64,000 bases of DNA from Microtetraspora sp. NBRC 16547 (GTDB taxonomy: Bacteria; Actinomycetota; Actinomycetes; Streptosporangiales; Streptosporangiaceae), in contig NZ_BSSE01000015.1 in assembly GCF_030268965.1 (NCBI RefSeq), forward strand, positions 62,001 through 126,000, given 5' to 3'. Of the stretch, positions 25,446-34,551 are shown piece after piece. The position numbers and the translations under genes were made by a program. Below the pieces are notes generated by a model, which did not search any database, was not told the origin of the DNA, and was given only the letters and a program-made list of their open reading frames with translations. Every line of letters begins with the position of its first letter. Within the stretch, counting starts at the first letter, position 1.

Positions 25446-26807
25446 TCACCCTGTGTACTGGACGAAGATCTTGGTGTAGGCGTATGCCGACTGCGAGACG
25501 CCGCTGCAGGAATCGGCGTCGGAGCCGGAGCCGCACTGCCGGTCCCGGTTGATGGACCAGAACGTGAGGCGGCCGATGTGGTGCTGCTGCGCGTACGACA
25601 GCATGGTCTGGAAGTCGGTCGTGGTGACGATCTCGTCGGCCTCGTCGGTCTTTCCGTTCATCGAGGAGAGCCCGATGCGGGTGTAGGCGACCGCGTCGCT
25701 GTAGCCGTACGCGCTCTTGACCTTGGCCTTCAGGCCCTCCATGGCGCTGACCGTGGCGGCGCCCATCGTGCCGGTGTGGCCGCCGAAGTCGAACGGCATG
25801 ATCGTCCAGACGTCGTTGTCCAGCCCGGCCGCCGAGCCGCGGTTGATGAGGTCCGTTCCGGTCGCGTCGGGTCCGCTCGGCGTGGTGCCCATCGTGATGA
25901 TCGTCTTGATGCCGGGGTTGTTCGTTTTGACGATCTTCAGAGCGTCGACCACCCGCTGCCGGACGGTCGCGTTGGAGAACTCGGTGGCCTCGATGTCGAT
26001 GTCGATGACCTTCAGGTTGTAGGCGTTGATCACCTTCTGGTACGCGCCCGCGAGGGCGGACGCGCTGGAGCACTTCTCCCCGAGCTTGTTGCCGCTCCAG
26101 CCGCCGAAGGAGATGACGACGTCACCGCCGGCCGCGCGGATGGAGTTGATCGCCGCCTGATCGGCCCCTCCGGTGAGCGCGCGGCTGCCGTCCCACTTGG
26201 GGTTGCAGGTGCCGTCGGAGAGCATGAAAGCGAGCGTGAACCATTTGACGCCGGTCGCCGACATCACGCTGGTCGGCGTCTGCGGGTTGCCCCAGCCGAG
26301 GTACTCGTACGGCGCGACCGCCATGGAGGGGCCGCCGCCCGTGTCCGAGGTGACGACGGTGAGCTTGTCGACGTTCGGGCCACCAGTCGCCGTGGTGGCG
26401 GTGGCCCGGATCGTGTTGGTACCGGCGTTGAGAGTGACCGGGACGGAGGCGTCCGCCCAGGTGTCCCAGTTCGCCGTGGCCGGATACGACGTCGATCCCA
26501 CCGAGGTCCCGTTGACCGCGATGTCCATCGGCCGGTCGGCGGCCGTGCCGTTGGCGTACCGGAACGTCAGCGTCGCCGGCCCGGCGGACGCCGCGTTGAC
26601 CGTCCACTGGATGTAACCGCCGGTGGTGTTGACGTAGTCGACGAACCCGGTGCCGGTGTAACCGGTGTGGTTGGTTGCCACCGACGCCTGCGACATCGTC
26701 GCGTTCTCCGCCTGGTAGACGGTCGACGCCGCCTGCGCGGGCGACGCCACCGATCCGAGGGTCCCGGCCAGGGCGACGCCGAGGACGCATCTGAGTAACT
26801 TGCGCAC
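25446..26807 (-). CDS. Secreted GH18 chitinase-like enzyme with CBM35/6-like module
   Basis: Secreted protein of 453 residues. The signal peptide ends at about residue 27 (SPAQA/AST). The following CBM is nearly the same as in the GH8 protein. The catalytic barrel has GGDVVISFGGW and the GH18 motif VIDIDIEATEF (DxDxE form, Glu as acid), then MPFDFGGH and FWSINRDRQC. GH18 enzymes of this short bacterial type hydrolyse chitin. The GTG start follows AGGAG with 7-base spacing. Upstream partner of the GH8 gene. Confidence 0.9.
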   Translation of the reverse strand: MRKLLRCVLGVALAGTLGSVASPAQAASTVYQAENATMSQASVATNHTGYTGTGFVDYVNTTGGYIQWTVNAASAGPATLTFRYANGTAADRPMDIAVNGTSVGSTSYPATANWDTWADASVPVTLNAGTNTIRATATTATGGPNVDKLTVVTSDTGGGPSMAVAPYEYLGWGNPQTPTSVMSATGVKWFTLAFMLSDGTCNPKWDGSRALTGGADQAAINSIRAAGGDVVISFGGWSGNKLGEKCSSASALAGAYQKVINAYNLKVIDIDIEATEFSNATVRQRVVDALKIVKTNNPGIKTIITMGTTPSGPDATGTDLINRGSAAGLDNDVWTIMPFDFGGHTGTMGAATVSAMEGLKAKVKSAYGYSDAVAYTRIGLSSMNGKTDEADEIVTTTDFQTMLSYAQQHHIGRLTFWSINRDRQCGSGSDADSCSGVSQSAYAYTKIFVQYTG

Positions 26808-26839
26808 GTGACACTCCTGCTGGTTGGGGGGTGATCCGA

Positions 26840-26862
26840 TCCCGTACTCGGGCCGTACGGGA
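26840..26862 (-). terminator. Hairpin after the dehydrogenase gene
   Basis: 8-bp perfect stem (TCCCGTAC / GTACGGGA) with a 7-base loop, 15 bases beyond the dehydrogenase stop and just upstream of the chitinase start. Confidence 0.6.
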
Positions 26863-26876
26863 CCGGGGGGCGGGTG

Positions 26877-29342
26877 TCAGTTGATGGTGACCCGGAAGAT
26901 CTGGTCCGCGCCGCCCGCGGCGCCGCCGTTGTTGTCGGCGTTGGTGGTCGTCAGCCAGAGTTGGTCGGCTCCGGGGACCTTGACCACGGTGCGCAGCCGG
27001 CCGTAGGCGCCGACGTAGTAGGCGGTCGCGGTGCCGACGTTCTCCGTGTCACCGGTGATCGGGATCCGCCAGAGCCGCTCGCCGCGCAGCGCCGCCATGT
27101 AGATGACGTTGCGGACGATCGCGATGCCGCTCGGCGACGCGGTGCTCACCGACCAGGTCTTCTTCGGGTTGGTCATGCCGGAGACGCTGCAGGTGCCCTC
27201 ACAGGTCGGCCAGCCGTAGTTGTTGCCCGGCTTGATCAGGTTGAGCTCGTCGTACGTGCTGTCGCCGAACTCGGCCTCCCACAGCCTGCCGTTGCGGTCG
27301 AAGGCCAGGCCCTGCGGGTTGCGGTGGCCGTAGCTGTAAACGAGCGTCCCGAACGGGTTGCCCGGGGCGGGCGTGCCGTCGGGCTTCATCCGCAGAATCT
27401 TGCCGTTGAGGGAGGTCTTGTCCTGGGCGAGGCTCGACGTCTGCGCGTCACCGGTGCTCGCGTAGAGGTAGCCGTCGGGGCCGAAGGCCAGCCGGCCGCC
27501 GTTGTGGTACTTGTTCTTCTTGATCCCCTGGACCAGGACCGTGTAGCCGCTCAGCGAGGTGCCGTTGTAGGTCATCCGGACGATCCGGTTGCCCTCGGAG
27601 GCGGTGTGAAAGAAGTACACGTAGTGGTTGGTGGCCCAGTTCGGATCGACCGCCACGCCGAGGAGACCGCCCTCACCGCCGGTCGTCTGCACGTTCGGCA
27701 CGGTGCCGACCTGGGTCCTGGCTCCGGCCAGGGTGACCTTGAAGACCTTGAACTGGCCGGAGGTCACCTTGTCGTCCCGCTCGGTGGCGAGCGCGGTCTG
27801 GCCGTCGGGCATCCAGTAGAGACCCCACGGGATGGTCCAGCCGGAGGAGATCGTCGTGATGCTCGACGGCACGCCGCCGTCCGCGGCGCCACAGGCCAGA
27901 GTCCTGAAGCTCACAGGGTTGCTCGCCGCGGAGACGTTGCCCGCCGCGTCGAGCGCGACCACCGCCAGGGTGTACGGAGTGTCGCAGGCCAGTCCGGTGA
28001 CCGTGGTCGAGGTGGCCGGCGGGTTCCCGGTGACCGTCTTGTACGCCGACGTGCCGCTGCGCACCTCGTACGAGGTGACGCCCACGTTGTCCGTCGACCC
28101 GGTCCAGGTGAGATCGACGCTGTTGGCGGTGATATTCGACTGGGCCAGCGCGGAGGGCCCGGACGGCGCCTCCGTGTCGGTGCTCGCCCGCGTGGTGCAG
28201 GCCACGGTCTGACTGCCGATGGACACGTTGCCCGCCGCGTCCCGCCCGAACACGGACAGGCGGTACTGCGTGTTCGGCGTGAGACCGGTCAGCCGCGTGG
28301 AGGTCTGGCTGCCCGGCGCCTCGGCCAGCTTGTTGCCGTCGTTGTAGATGTCATACGCGACCACCCCGACGTTGTCGGTGGAGGAACCCCAGTTCAGGGT
28401 CAGCGCGTCGGTCGCGATGTCGGTGCACGACGGGGTGCCGGGCGTGGTGGGCGGCTGGGTGTCGCCGCCCGAGGCGGGCGAGACGGTGAGCTTGTCCACG
28501 TTCGGGCCGCCGTTGACGGTGGTGGCCGTGGCCCGGATCGTGTTCGCGCCCGCGTTCAGGTTCGCCGTGAAGGTGTCGTCCGCCCAGGTGTCCCAGTTCC
28601 CCGTGGCCGGGTAGGACCGTGAGCCGACCGAGACGCCGTTGACCGTGATGTCCAGAGGACGGTCCACGGTCGTGCCGTTCGCGTAGCGCAGCGTCAGCGA
28701 CGCCGCGCCCGCGGTGGCCGCGTTGACGTTCCACTGGATGTAGCCGCCGATGGTGTTGACGTAGTCGACGAACCCGGTGCCGGTGTAGCCGGTGTGGTTG
28801 GTCGCAATCGTGGCCTGCGACAGCATCGCGTCCTCGGCCTGGTACGCCACCGGCGCCGGAGCGGCGACGGTCACGTCCAGGTAGTCCAGGTTGGGGTTGC
28901 CGCCCGCGCCCGTCGCGGTCACCCGGAGCGTGTTGGAACCGGCGTTCACGGTCGCCGTCAAAGTCGAGTTCGCCCAGGTGTCCCAGTTCGTGGTCGCGCC
29001 GAACGACCGGTTGGCCGAGATCACGGTGCCGTTCAGCGCGACGTCCGCCGTACGGGCGGCGCCGGTCCCGTTGGAGTAGCGCAATACCAGCGTGGCGCTG
29101 CCGGCGTTCGGCGCGTTGAACGTGAACTGCGTGTAGCTACCTGCGACGTTGTCGCCGTTGACGAACCCCGTGCCGGAGAAGCCCGCGTGGTTGGACTCCA
29201 CGACTCCCTGGTAGATCGTGGCGTTCTCCGCCTCATAGCGGGTCGCCGCCGAAGCGGGCCACGAGACGACGAGTTGGAAGCCGGCCAGGGTGGCCAGCGA
29301 GGCCAAGAGGATCAACGGACGACGGAGACTGCGGGGGAACAC
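26877..29342 (-). CDS. Secreted sugar dehydrogenase with two CBMs and two FN3 domains
   Basis: Secreted protein of about 821 residues. After a signal peptide (RPLILLASLATLAGF, cut near PASA) come two CBM35/6-like modules (RYEAENATIYQG and YQAEDAMLSQA starts), two fibronectin type III domains (each ending RDAAGNVS or LDAAGNVS), and a C-terminal beta-propeller of the glucose/sorbosone dehydrogenase family. The propeller signatures are WGLYWMPDGQTALATERD, GEGGLLGVAVDP, YGHRNPQGLAFDRNGRLWEAEFG and NYGWPTCEG. Such enzymes use PQQ and may feed electrons to oxidative polysaccharide cleavage. The GTG 29342 start has AGAGAGGG upstream; the longer TTG 29432 frame crosses the operator and was rejected. 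Confidence 0.9.
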   Translation of the reverse strand: MFPRSLRRPLILLASLATLAGFQLVVSWPASAATRYEAENATIYQGVVESNHAGFSGTGFVNGDNVAGSYTQFTFNAPNAGSATLVLRYSNGTGAARTADVALNGTVISANRSFGATTNWDTWANSTLTATVNAGSNTLRVTATGAGGNPNLDYLDVTVAAPAPVAYQAEDAMLSQATIATNHTGYTGTGFVDYVNTIGGYIQWNVNAATAGAASLTLRYANGTTVDRPLDITVNGVSVGSRSYPATGNWDTWADDTFTANLNAGANTIRATATTVNGGPNVDKLTVSPASGGDTQPPTTPGTPSCTDIATDALTLNWGSSTDNVGVVAYDIYNDGNKLAEAPGSQTSTRLTGLTPNTQYRLSVFGRDAAGNVSIGSQTVACTTRASTDTEAPSGPSALAQSNITANSVDLTWTGSTDNVGVTSYEVRSGTSAYKTVTGNPPATSTTVTGLACDTPYTLAVVALDAAGNVSAASNPVSFRTLACGAADGGVPSSITTISSGWTIPWGLYWMPDGQTALATERDDKVTSGQFKVFKVTLAGARTQVGTVPNVQTTGGEGGLLGVAVDPNWATNHYVYFFHTASEGNRIVRMTYNGTSLSGYTVLVQGIKKNKYHNGGRLAFGPDGYLYASTGDAQTSSLAQDKTSLNGKILRMKPDGTPAPGNPFGTLVYSYGHRNPQGLAFDRNGRLWEAEFGDSTYDELNLIKPGNNYGWPTCEGTCSVSGMTNPKKTWSVSTASPSGIAIVRNVIYMAALRGERLWRIPITGDTENVGTATAYYVGAYGRLRTVVKVPGADQLWLTTTNADNNGGAAGGADQIFRVTIN

Positions 29343-29434
29343 CGTGACGGCCCTCTCTCGCCGGATCAGGCGCCCACGCTTCCCCGAGCGGGGCGCGGCT
29401 CCAGCTGGTCGTGACAGGACGACAGGACGCAAAG

Positions 29435-29453
29435 GTTAGGAAAGCTTCCTAAC
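29435..29453 (-). promoter_or_regulatory. Palindromic operator upstream of the dehydrogenase
   Basis: GTTAGGAA (29435-29442) and TTCCTAAC (29446-29453) form a perfect 8-bp inverted repeat with 3-base centre, lying just downstream of the -10 box, where a repressor would block transcription. It looks like TTAGGAAA/TTTCCTAA-type boxes that I recall upstream of actinomycete chitosanase genes; that recollection needs checking. Confidence 0.6.
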
Positions 29454-29460
29454 TTTGATT

Positions 29461-29493
29461 GCTATAGGAACAGCGGGGGCCGTTCGCAGTCAA
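29461..29493 (-). promoter_or_regulatory. Probable promoter of the dehydrogenase
   Basis: Minus-strand TTGACT (29488-29493) and TATAGC (29461-29466), spacer 21, which is longer than ideal. The region is AT-rich for this genome and directly precedes the operator. Confidence 0.4.
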
Positions 29494-29646
29494 GGCCCAA
29501 ATTTGTCGCCTCCGCCTGACCTCCCGTACGGCCGCGGGAGAGATCGTCGACGATCGGGCCGTTGGCGAGCGGGATCGGGCTGATACCGTGCTTCGACCGT
29601 GAGGCCCCTCCGTCCGGTGGGCCGTGGGCCGTGGGCCGTGTCGGGT

Positions 29647-29672
29647 TTGACGTGGAGTGCACTCTAAGGGCG
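29647..29672 (+). promoter_or_regulatory. MerR-type promoter and operator
   Basis: TTGACG (29647-29652) followed by the palindrome GAGTGCACTC (29655-29664), the arrangement typical of MerR-controlled aldo/keto-reductase promoters with an over-long spacer. The expected -10 position 19 bases on reads GACCCT, a poor match, so the promoter may be decayed. Confidence 0.55.
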
Positions 29673-29683
29673 ACCCTGGAGAC

Positions 29684-29833
29684 ATGACGATCCAGGAGGC
29701 CGCACGCAGGTCGGGGTTGAGCGCGCACACGCTGGAACGGCATCGCGAGAAGGTCGCGGCCAGGATCGTCGAGCTCACCCAGGACCTGTCGGTCCTGGAC
29801 TACAAGATCAAGGTTTATCGGGAGATGGCATGA
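29684..29833 (+). pseudogene. MerR-family regulator with internal deletion
   Basis: 49-codon frame whose first 17 residues ([17 protein letters not shown]) are the start of a MerR winged helix and whose last 30 ([20 protein letters not shown] near residues 23-42) are the C-terminal dimerisation helix of the same family. About 60-70 residues in between, holding the wing and recognition region, are missing, but the frame is kept. It overlaps the aldo/keto reductase start by ATGA, as full-length regulators do. It could be a dead gene or a mini-protein that still pairs with other MerR proteins. Confidence 0.75.
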
Positions 29834-30804
29834 TCAAGCGCACGCTCGGAAGCGGCGGCCTGGAGGTCTCGGCCCTCGGCCTCGGCTGCATGGGCATGTC
29901 GGAGTTCTACGGCCCGGCCGATGAAAAGGAGTCGATCGCGGTCATCCACCGCGCACTCGATCTGGGCATGAACTTCCTGGACACGGCCGACATGTACGGC
30001 AGCGGGCACAACGAGCGGCTCGTCGGCCGGGCCGTCAAGGACCGCAGGGACGAGGTCGTGCTGGCCACCAAGTTCGGCATCAGGCGCGAGGAAGGCGTCC
30101 GCTCCATCGACAACACCCCGGAGTACATCAGGGCCGCCTGCGACGCCTCCCTCCAGCGGCTCGGCGTCGACCACATCGACCTGTACTACATGCACCGCCG
30201 CAACTCCGACGTGCCGATCGAGGAGTCCGTCGGCGCGATGTCCGAGCTCGTACGGCAGGGCAAGGTCAGGCACCTCGGCCTGTCGGAGGTGAGCGCGCAG
30301 ACCCTGCGCACGGCGAACGGCATCCACCCGATCGCCGCCCTGCAGAGCGAGTATTCGCTGTTCACCCGGGGGCTGGAGGCGGAGATCCTGCCCACCGCCC
30401 GCGAGCTGGGCATCGGGCTGGTCGCCTACTCCCCGATCAGCCGCGGCATCCTCACCGGCACGGTCCCACCGGCCGAGCAGCTTCCCGACGACGACTTCCG
30501 CAAGTGGACGCCGCGCAACCAGGGCGAGAACGCCGCGCACAACGCCGCCCTGGTCGCCGAGGTCAGGAAGATCGCCGAAGCGGCCGGGATCACCCCGGCC
30601 CAGCTGTCCCTGGCCTGGCTGCTCGCGAAGGGCGAGGACATCGTGCCGATCCCGGGCACCAAGCGGCTGAGCTACCTGGAGGAGAACGCCGCGGCCGCCG
30701 GCATCACGCTGGCGCCGGAGCAGCTGGCCGCGCTGGAGTCGGCCGTACCCGCCGACGCGGTGCACGGCGCGCGCTATCCGGACATGAGCCGCATCGAGTC
30801 CTGA
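29830..30804 (+). CDS. Aldo/keto reductase
   Basis: NADPH-dependent reductase of 324 residues with a TIM-barrel fold. The catalytic tetrad is visible: Asp and Tyr in [10 protein letters not shown] (near 51-60), Lys in LATKFGI (near 81) and His in YYMHRR (near 118). The NADP-binding C-terminal loop is [18 protein letters not shown]. It resembles the YajO/perakine-reductase-like branch that reduces aldehydes or ketones. Its gene overlaps the shrunken MerR gene, suggesting it was once induced by a small molecule through that regulator. Confidence 0.93.
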   Translation: MIKRTLGSGGLEVSALGLGCMGMSEFYGPADEKESIAVIHRALDLGMNFLDTADMYGSGHNERLVGRAVKDRRDEVVLATKFGIRREEGVRSIDNTPEYIRAACDASLQRLGVDHIDLYYMHRRNSDVPIEESVGAMSELVRQGKVRHLGLSEVSAQTLRTANGIHPIAALQSEYSLFTRGLEAEILPTARELGIGLVAYSPISRGILTGTVPPAEQLPDDDFRKWTPRNQGENAAHNAALVAEVRKIAEAAGITPAQLSLAWLLAKGEDIVPIPGTKRLSYLEENAAAAGITLAPEQLAALESAVPADAVHGARYPDMSRIES

Positions 30805-30839
30805 GCGCGCTGGTCACGCCGGCGGGTCCCAGCTCCGCG

Positions 30840-32417
30840 TCAGATCAGCCAGGCCGTCGTGTCGGTGGGGAGCAGGTCGCCGTCGAGCGGGCCGCTGGCG
30901 AGCAGGACCGACTCGTACGGCGGCAGCCGTACGGGATCGGGGCCGAGGTTGACGACACAGATCACGCCCGAGTCGCGGGTGAAGGCCAGCACGCCGTCGT
31001 TCGACGGAAGCCACGTCAGCGTGCCGTCGCCCAGTCGCTCGCGGCGGACACGCAGCGCGGCCCGATAGAGGGACAGCATCGACCCGGGATCGGCCTGCTG
31101 CGCCTCGACCGTGAGGTCCTTCCATCCGGCGGGTTGCGGCAGCCACGGCTCGCCGGTGCTGTAGCCGAACGGCGGCTCGGCGCCCGACCACGGCAACGGG
31201 ACCCGGCAGCCGTCCCGGCCGGGAACGGTGTGCCCCGAGCGGCGCCACATCGGGTCCTCGCGCAGCTCGCCGGGGATGTCCTCGACCTCGGGCAGCCCCA
31301 GCTCCTCGCCCTGGTAGACGTAGACACCGCCGGGCAGCGCCATGGCGAGCAGCGCCGCCGCCCGCGCCCTGCGCCGGCCGAGTTCGAGGTCGGACGGCGC
31401 GCCGTCCTTGCGATCGCCGTTGTCCCACGAGGTGTCGGCCCTGCCGTACCGCGTGACCGGGCGGGCGACGTCATGGTTGGACAGCACCCAGGTCGCGGGC
31501 GCGCCCAGCGGCACGTGCGTGGCGAGGGTCATGTCGATCGCGCGGCGCAGCGCGCCGACCTCCCACGCGGAGGACATGAAGTCGAAGTTGAAGGCGGTGT
31601 GCAACTCGTCGGGCCGCAGGTACCTCGCGAAGCGCTCCTGGTCGGGAAGCCACACCTCCCCGATCAGGATCCGCGCCGGGTAGGTGTCGCAGACCCGGCG
31701 CCATTCCCGGTAGATCTCGTGCACCCCGTCGTGGTCGGTGTACGACTCCTCGACGCTGTCGAGGTCCTTGATGAGCACGGCGGCCGAGTCGATGCGGATG
31801 CCGTCCACGCCCCGGTCGAACCAGAAGCGCAGGACGTCGAGGAACTCCTCTCGTACGGCGGGGCTGGTCCAGTTGAAGTCGGGCTGCTCCGGCGCGAAGA
31901 GGTGCAGATACCACTCCCCGTCGGGGACCCGGGTCCACGCCGGACCGCCGAAGATCGACTGCCAGTCGTTGGGCGGAGCGTCGCCGTCACCCCGGCGGAA
32001 CCAGAACCGCTCCCGGGCCTCCGAACCGGGACCGGCGGCCAGCGCCTCCTGGAACCAGACGTGATGGTCGGAGCCGTGGTTCGGCACCACGTCGACGATG
32101 ATCCGGATGCCCAGGGCGTGGGCCTCCTCGATCAGCTTCTCCGCCTCGGCCAGCGTCCCGAAGACCGGTTCGATGTTGCGATAGTCGGCGACGTCGTACC
32201 CGCCGTCCGCCATCGGTGAGGGATACCAGGGGTTGAGCCAGATCGCGTTCACGCCGAGATCGGCGAGGTACGGCAGGCGTCCCCGCAGTCCGGCCAGGTC
32301 ACCCGTGCCGTCGCCGTTCCCGTCGGCGAAACTGCGCAGGTAGACCTGGTAGATCGCGGCGCCACGCCACCATTCTTCGGCTTGTGGAGTCGTCCCCCGA
32401 GAGGCACTGCCGGACAT
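30840..32417 (-). CDS. GH13 alpha-glucosidase (oligo-1,6/alpha-1,4 type)
   Basis: Cytoplasmic enzyme of 525 residues that hydrolyses imported alpha-glucosides. GH13 motifs are visible: YQVYLRSFADGNGDGTGDL, DVVPNHGSDHH, GIRIDSAAVLI with the nucleophile Asp, ILIGEVWLPD with the acid Glu, and VLSNHDVARP. It closes with VCVVNLGPDPVRLPPYES. No signal peptide. It is the last gene of the importer operon, 53 bases after the second permease, which supports an alpha-glucoside such as maltose, isomaltose or trehalose as the transported sugar. Confidence 0.93.
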   Translation of the reverse strand: MSGSASRGTTPQAEEWWRGAAIYQVYLRSFADGNGDGTGDLAGLRGRLPYLADLGVNAIWLNPWYPSPMADGGYDVADYRNIEPVFGTLAEAEKLIEEAHALGIRIIVDVVPNHGSDHHVWFQEALAAGPGSEARERFWFRRGDGDAPPNDWQSIFGGPAWTRVPDGEWYLHLFAPEQPDFNWTSPAVREEFLDVLRFWFDRGVDGIRIDSAAVLIKDLDSVEESYTDHDGVHEIYREWRRVCDTYPARILIGEVWLPDQERFARYLRPDELHTAFNFDFMSSAWEVGALRRAIDMTLATHVPLGAPATWVLSNHDVARPVTRYGRADTSWDNGDRKDGAPSDLELGRRRARAAALLAMALPGGVYVYQGEELGLPEVEDIPGELREDPMWRRSGHTVPGRDGCRVPLPWSGAEPPFGYSTGEPWLPQPAGWKDLTVEAQQADPGSMLSLYRAALRVRRERLGDGTLTWLPSNDGVLAFTRDSGVICVVNLGPDPVRLPPYESVLLASGPLDGDLLPTDTTAWLI

Positions 32418-32470
32418 GCTGAATACAACTCCTCACACAGAGAGTTACCTGGCCGACGCGCGAGGGCGCG

Positions 32471-33502
32471 TCAGCCCTTGAGGCTTCCGGCGGTGAGACC
32501 GGCCATGATGCTGCGCTGGAAGAAGAGGAAGATCACGATGGCCGGGATGCTCGCGATGACGAGCGCGGCCATGAGCACGTTCTGCGGCATCTGCGCCGAA
32601 AGGGAGGAGATGCCGACGCTGATCGGCATCTTGTCCGTATCCGGCTGAACGAGCAGCGGCCAGACGAAGTCCTTCCAGACGTTCATCACCGACAGGATGG
32701 ACACCACGCCGAGGATCGGCCGGGACACCGGCAGCACGATCGACCACAGGATCCGTGCGGGAGTGGCGCCGTCCATCTCGGCGGCCTCCAGCAGCTCCCT
32801 GGGGATCGAATCGAAGAACCGCTTGAGCAGGAAGATGAAGAACCCGTTCGCGGCGGCGGGCAGCCAGATCGCCCAGGGCGTGTTCAGCAGGTTCCAGCCG
32901 AAGATCGGAAGATCCTTGACCGTCAGGTAGGCCGGCAGCAGGATCACCATCGGCGGGATCATCAGCGTGGAGAGCATGAGGCCGAGCACCGCCTTACCGA
33001 GCACCGGCCGCAGCTTCGACAGAGCGTAGGCCGCAGAGACGTCGACGGCCAGCGTGAACAGCCAGGCGCCGGCCGCGTAGACGACCGTGTTACGAAGGAA
33101 CAGGCCCAGGTCGAGCTGGTCCCACGCCTCCTTGTACACGTCGAAGTTGAGCGACTCGGGGAAGAGCGACGGCGGCATCTGGGCGAGATCCTCGGGTGAC
33201 TTCAGCGCCCCGGTGACCATCCAGTACAACGGGAACACGAAGATCACCGTGAAGCTCACCACAACGGTGACGAGGACGGCCCAGTAGATCACTCGCCCGC
33301 GCGTGGTGTTCAGCGTGTGCGGGGAGACCAGGCCGCGGAACTCGCGCCCGGTGTTCTCGCCCGCCTTCCTGCCCGGCCCGCGGAACCGGCGTACGACCGC
33401 TCCCTGGGCCTTCCCCGGTCCGGATGCCGGCGGCGGGACGGGCCGAGCCGAGCGGCTCGGCCGGACACCAGTGCCTGACGACTGACCTGTGCTGTTCGAC
33501 AT
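32471..33502 (-). CDS. Alpha-glucoside ABC permease (MalG-type)
   Basis: Permease of 343 residues. It has a long polar, Pro/Arg-rich N-terminal tail (about 65 residues, before VIYWAVLVTVVVSFTVIFVF), then six membrane segments and the EAA loop LLEAAEMDGATPARIL. The ATG at 33502 is preferred because GGAGGG lies about 10 bases upstream; the GTG at 33511 is too close to it. It begins 15 bases after the stop of the first permease. No ATPase gene is nearby. Confidence 0.93.
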   Translation of the reverse strand: MSNSTGQSSGTGVRPSRSARPVPPPASGPGKAQGAVVRRFRGPGRKAGENTGREFRGLVSPHTLNTTRGRVIYWAVLVTVVVSFTVIFVFPLYWMVTGALKSPEDLAQMPPSLFPESLNFDVYKEAWDQLDLGLFLRNTVVYAAGAWLFTLAVDVSAAYALSKLRPVLGKAVLGLMLSTLMIPPMVILLPAYLTVKDLPIFGWNLLNTPWAIWLPAAANGFFIFLLKRFFDSIPRELLEAAEMDGATPARILWSIVLPVSRPILGVVSILSVMNVWKDFVWPLLVQPDTDKMPISVGISSLSAQMPQNVLMAALVIASIPAIVIFLFFQRSIMAGLTAGSLKG

Positions 33503-33517
33503 CGGTGCCACTCCCTC

Positions 33518-34429
33518 CTAGTTGTCCCGCGAGACGCGCAGGTAGACGGCCGAGAAGATCATCAACACGATCATGAGCATGAGTCCCAGTGCGCCGCCGC
33601 CGCCGAAGTTTCCGAAGCTGAAGGCGTACTGGTACATGAGGTAGGCGACGGTGACCGTCGCGTTCTCCGGCCCGCCTCCGGTGAGCAGGTACGGCTCGAT
33701 GAAGACCTGCATGGTCGCGACGATCTGGAGCAGCAGCATCACCAGCAGGATCAACTTGGTCTGGGGGATCGTGACGTGCCACACCCGCCGGAACAGCCCG
33801 GCGCCGTCCAGCTCCGCCGCCTCGTACAGATCACTGGGGATGCTCTGCAGCGCCGCGAGATAGATCAGCGTTCCGGTGCCGAGGTTCATCCAGGTGGAGA
33901 CGATGACCAGGGAGATCAGCGCGGTGTCGGTGGAGTCCAGCCAGCTCAGCCCGGGCAGGTGCACCAGGTCCAGGACCTGGTTGAACAGGCCGGGGCCCGG
34001 GTCGTAGAACCACTTGAACAGCAGCACCGCGACGGCCGGAGGCAGCATCACTGGCAGGTAGACGACGAACCTGAGGTACGCCTTCGCGTGCCGCAGTTCG
34101 TTGAGGACGATGGCCGTCACGAACGGAACGGCGTACCCGACGATCAGCGCCAGCAGGGTGAACATCGCGGTGTTGGCCCAGGCCGGACCGAACGCCGAGT
34201 CCTCCGCCACGGTTCGGAAGTTGTCCAGCCCGACCCACTCCGGCGGGCCGACGAAGTTCGTCTTCTGGAAGCTGAGCAGGAACTCCCGGACCATCGGGTA
34301 CCAGGAGAAGAACGCGAAGCAGATCAGCGCCCCGCAGAGGAACCCGTACGCCGTCAGGTTGCGGCGCACGCCACGCCGCACGGCCCCAGGCGTGCGGCGC
34401 CGTGATCCCCTCACGGTCATTGCGGTCAT
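33518..34429 (-). CDS. Alpha-glucoside ABC permease (MalF-type)
   Basis: Permease of 303 residues with six membrane segments starting at YGFLCGALICFAFFSWYP and the EAA loop LYEAAELDGAGLFRRVW. It has the standard length, unlike the enlarged MalF-type protein of the first operon. The ATG at 34429 is chosen because CAGGAG is 8 bases upstream; an upstream frame to 34549 would add 40 unlike residues. Partner of the MalG-type protein next to it. Confidence 0.93.
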   Translation of the reverse strand: MTAMTVRGSRRRTPGAVRRGVRRNLTAYGFLCGALICFAFFSWYPMVREFLLSFQKTNFVGPPEWVGLDNFRTVAEDSAFGPAWANTAMFTLLALIVGYAVPFVTAIVLNELRHAKAYLRFVVYLPVMLPPAVAVLLFKWFYDPGPGLFNQVLDLVHLPGLSWLDSTDTALISLVIVSTWMNLGTGTLIYLAALQSIPSDLYEAAELDGAGLFRRVWHVTIPQTKLILLVMLLLQIVATMQVFIEPYLLTGGGPENATVTVAYLMYQYAFSFGNFGGGGALGLMLMIVLMIFSAVYLRVSRDN

Positions 34430-34551
34430 CGGTTGGACTCCTGATCTCGACGTGACCGGAGGGGTGCCGACCACCTGGTCCGGCACCCCGAAACCGGGGG
34501 TATCCCGTGGATCCCCGCCGCGGGCGAGGGTCCACGGGACACGACCCAAGG

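Noticed and set aside
29343-29432. Longer start (TTG 29432) of the dehydrogenase
   Set aside because: It would place the start just before the operator and put 30 polar residues before the signal peptide.
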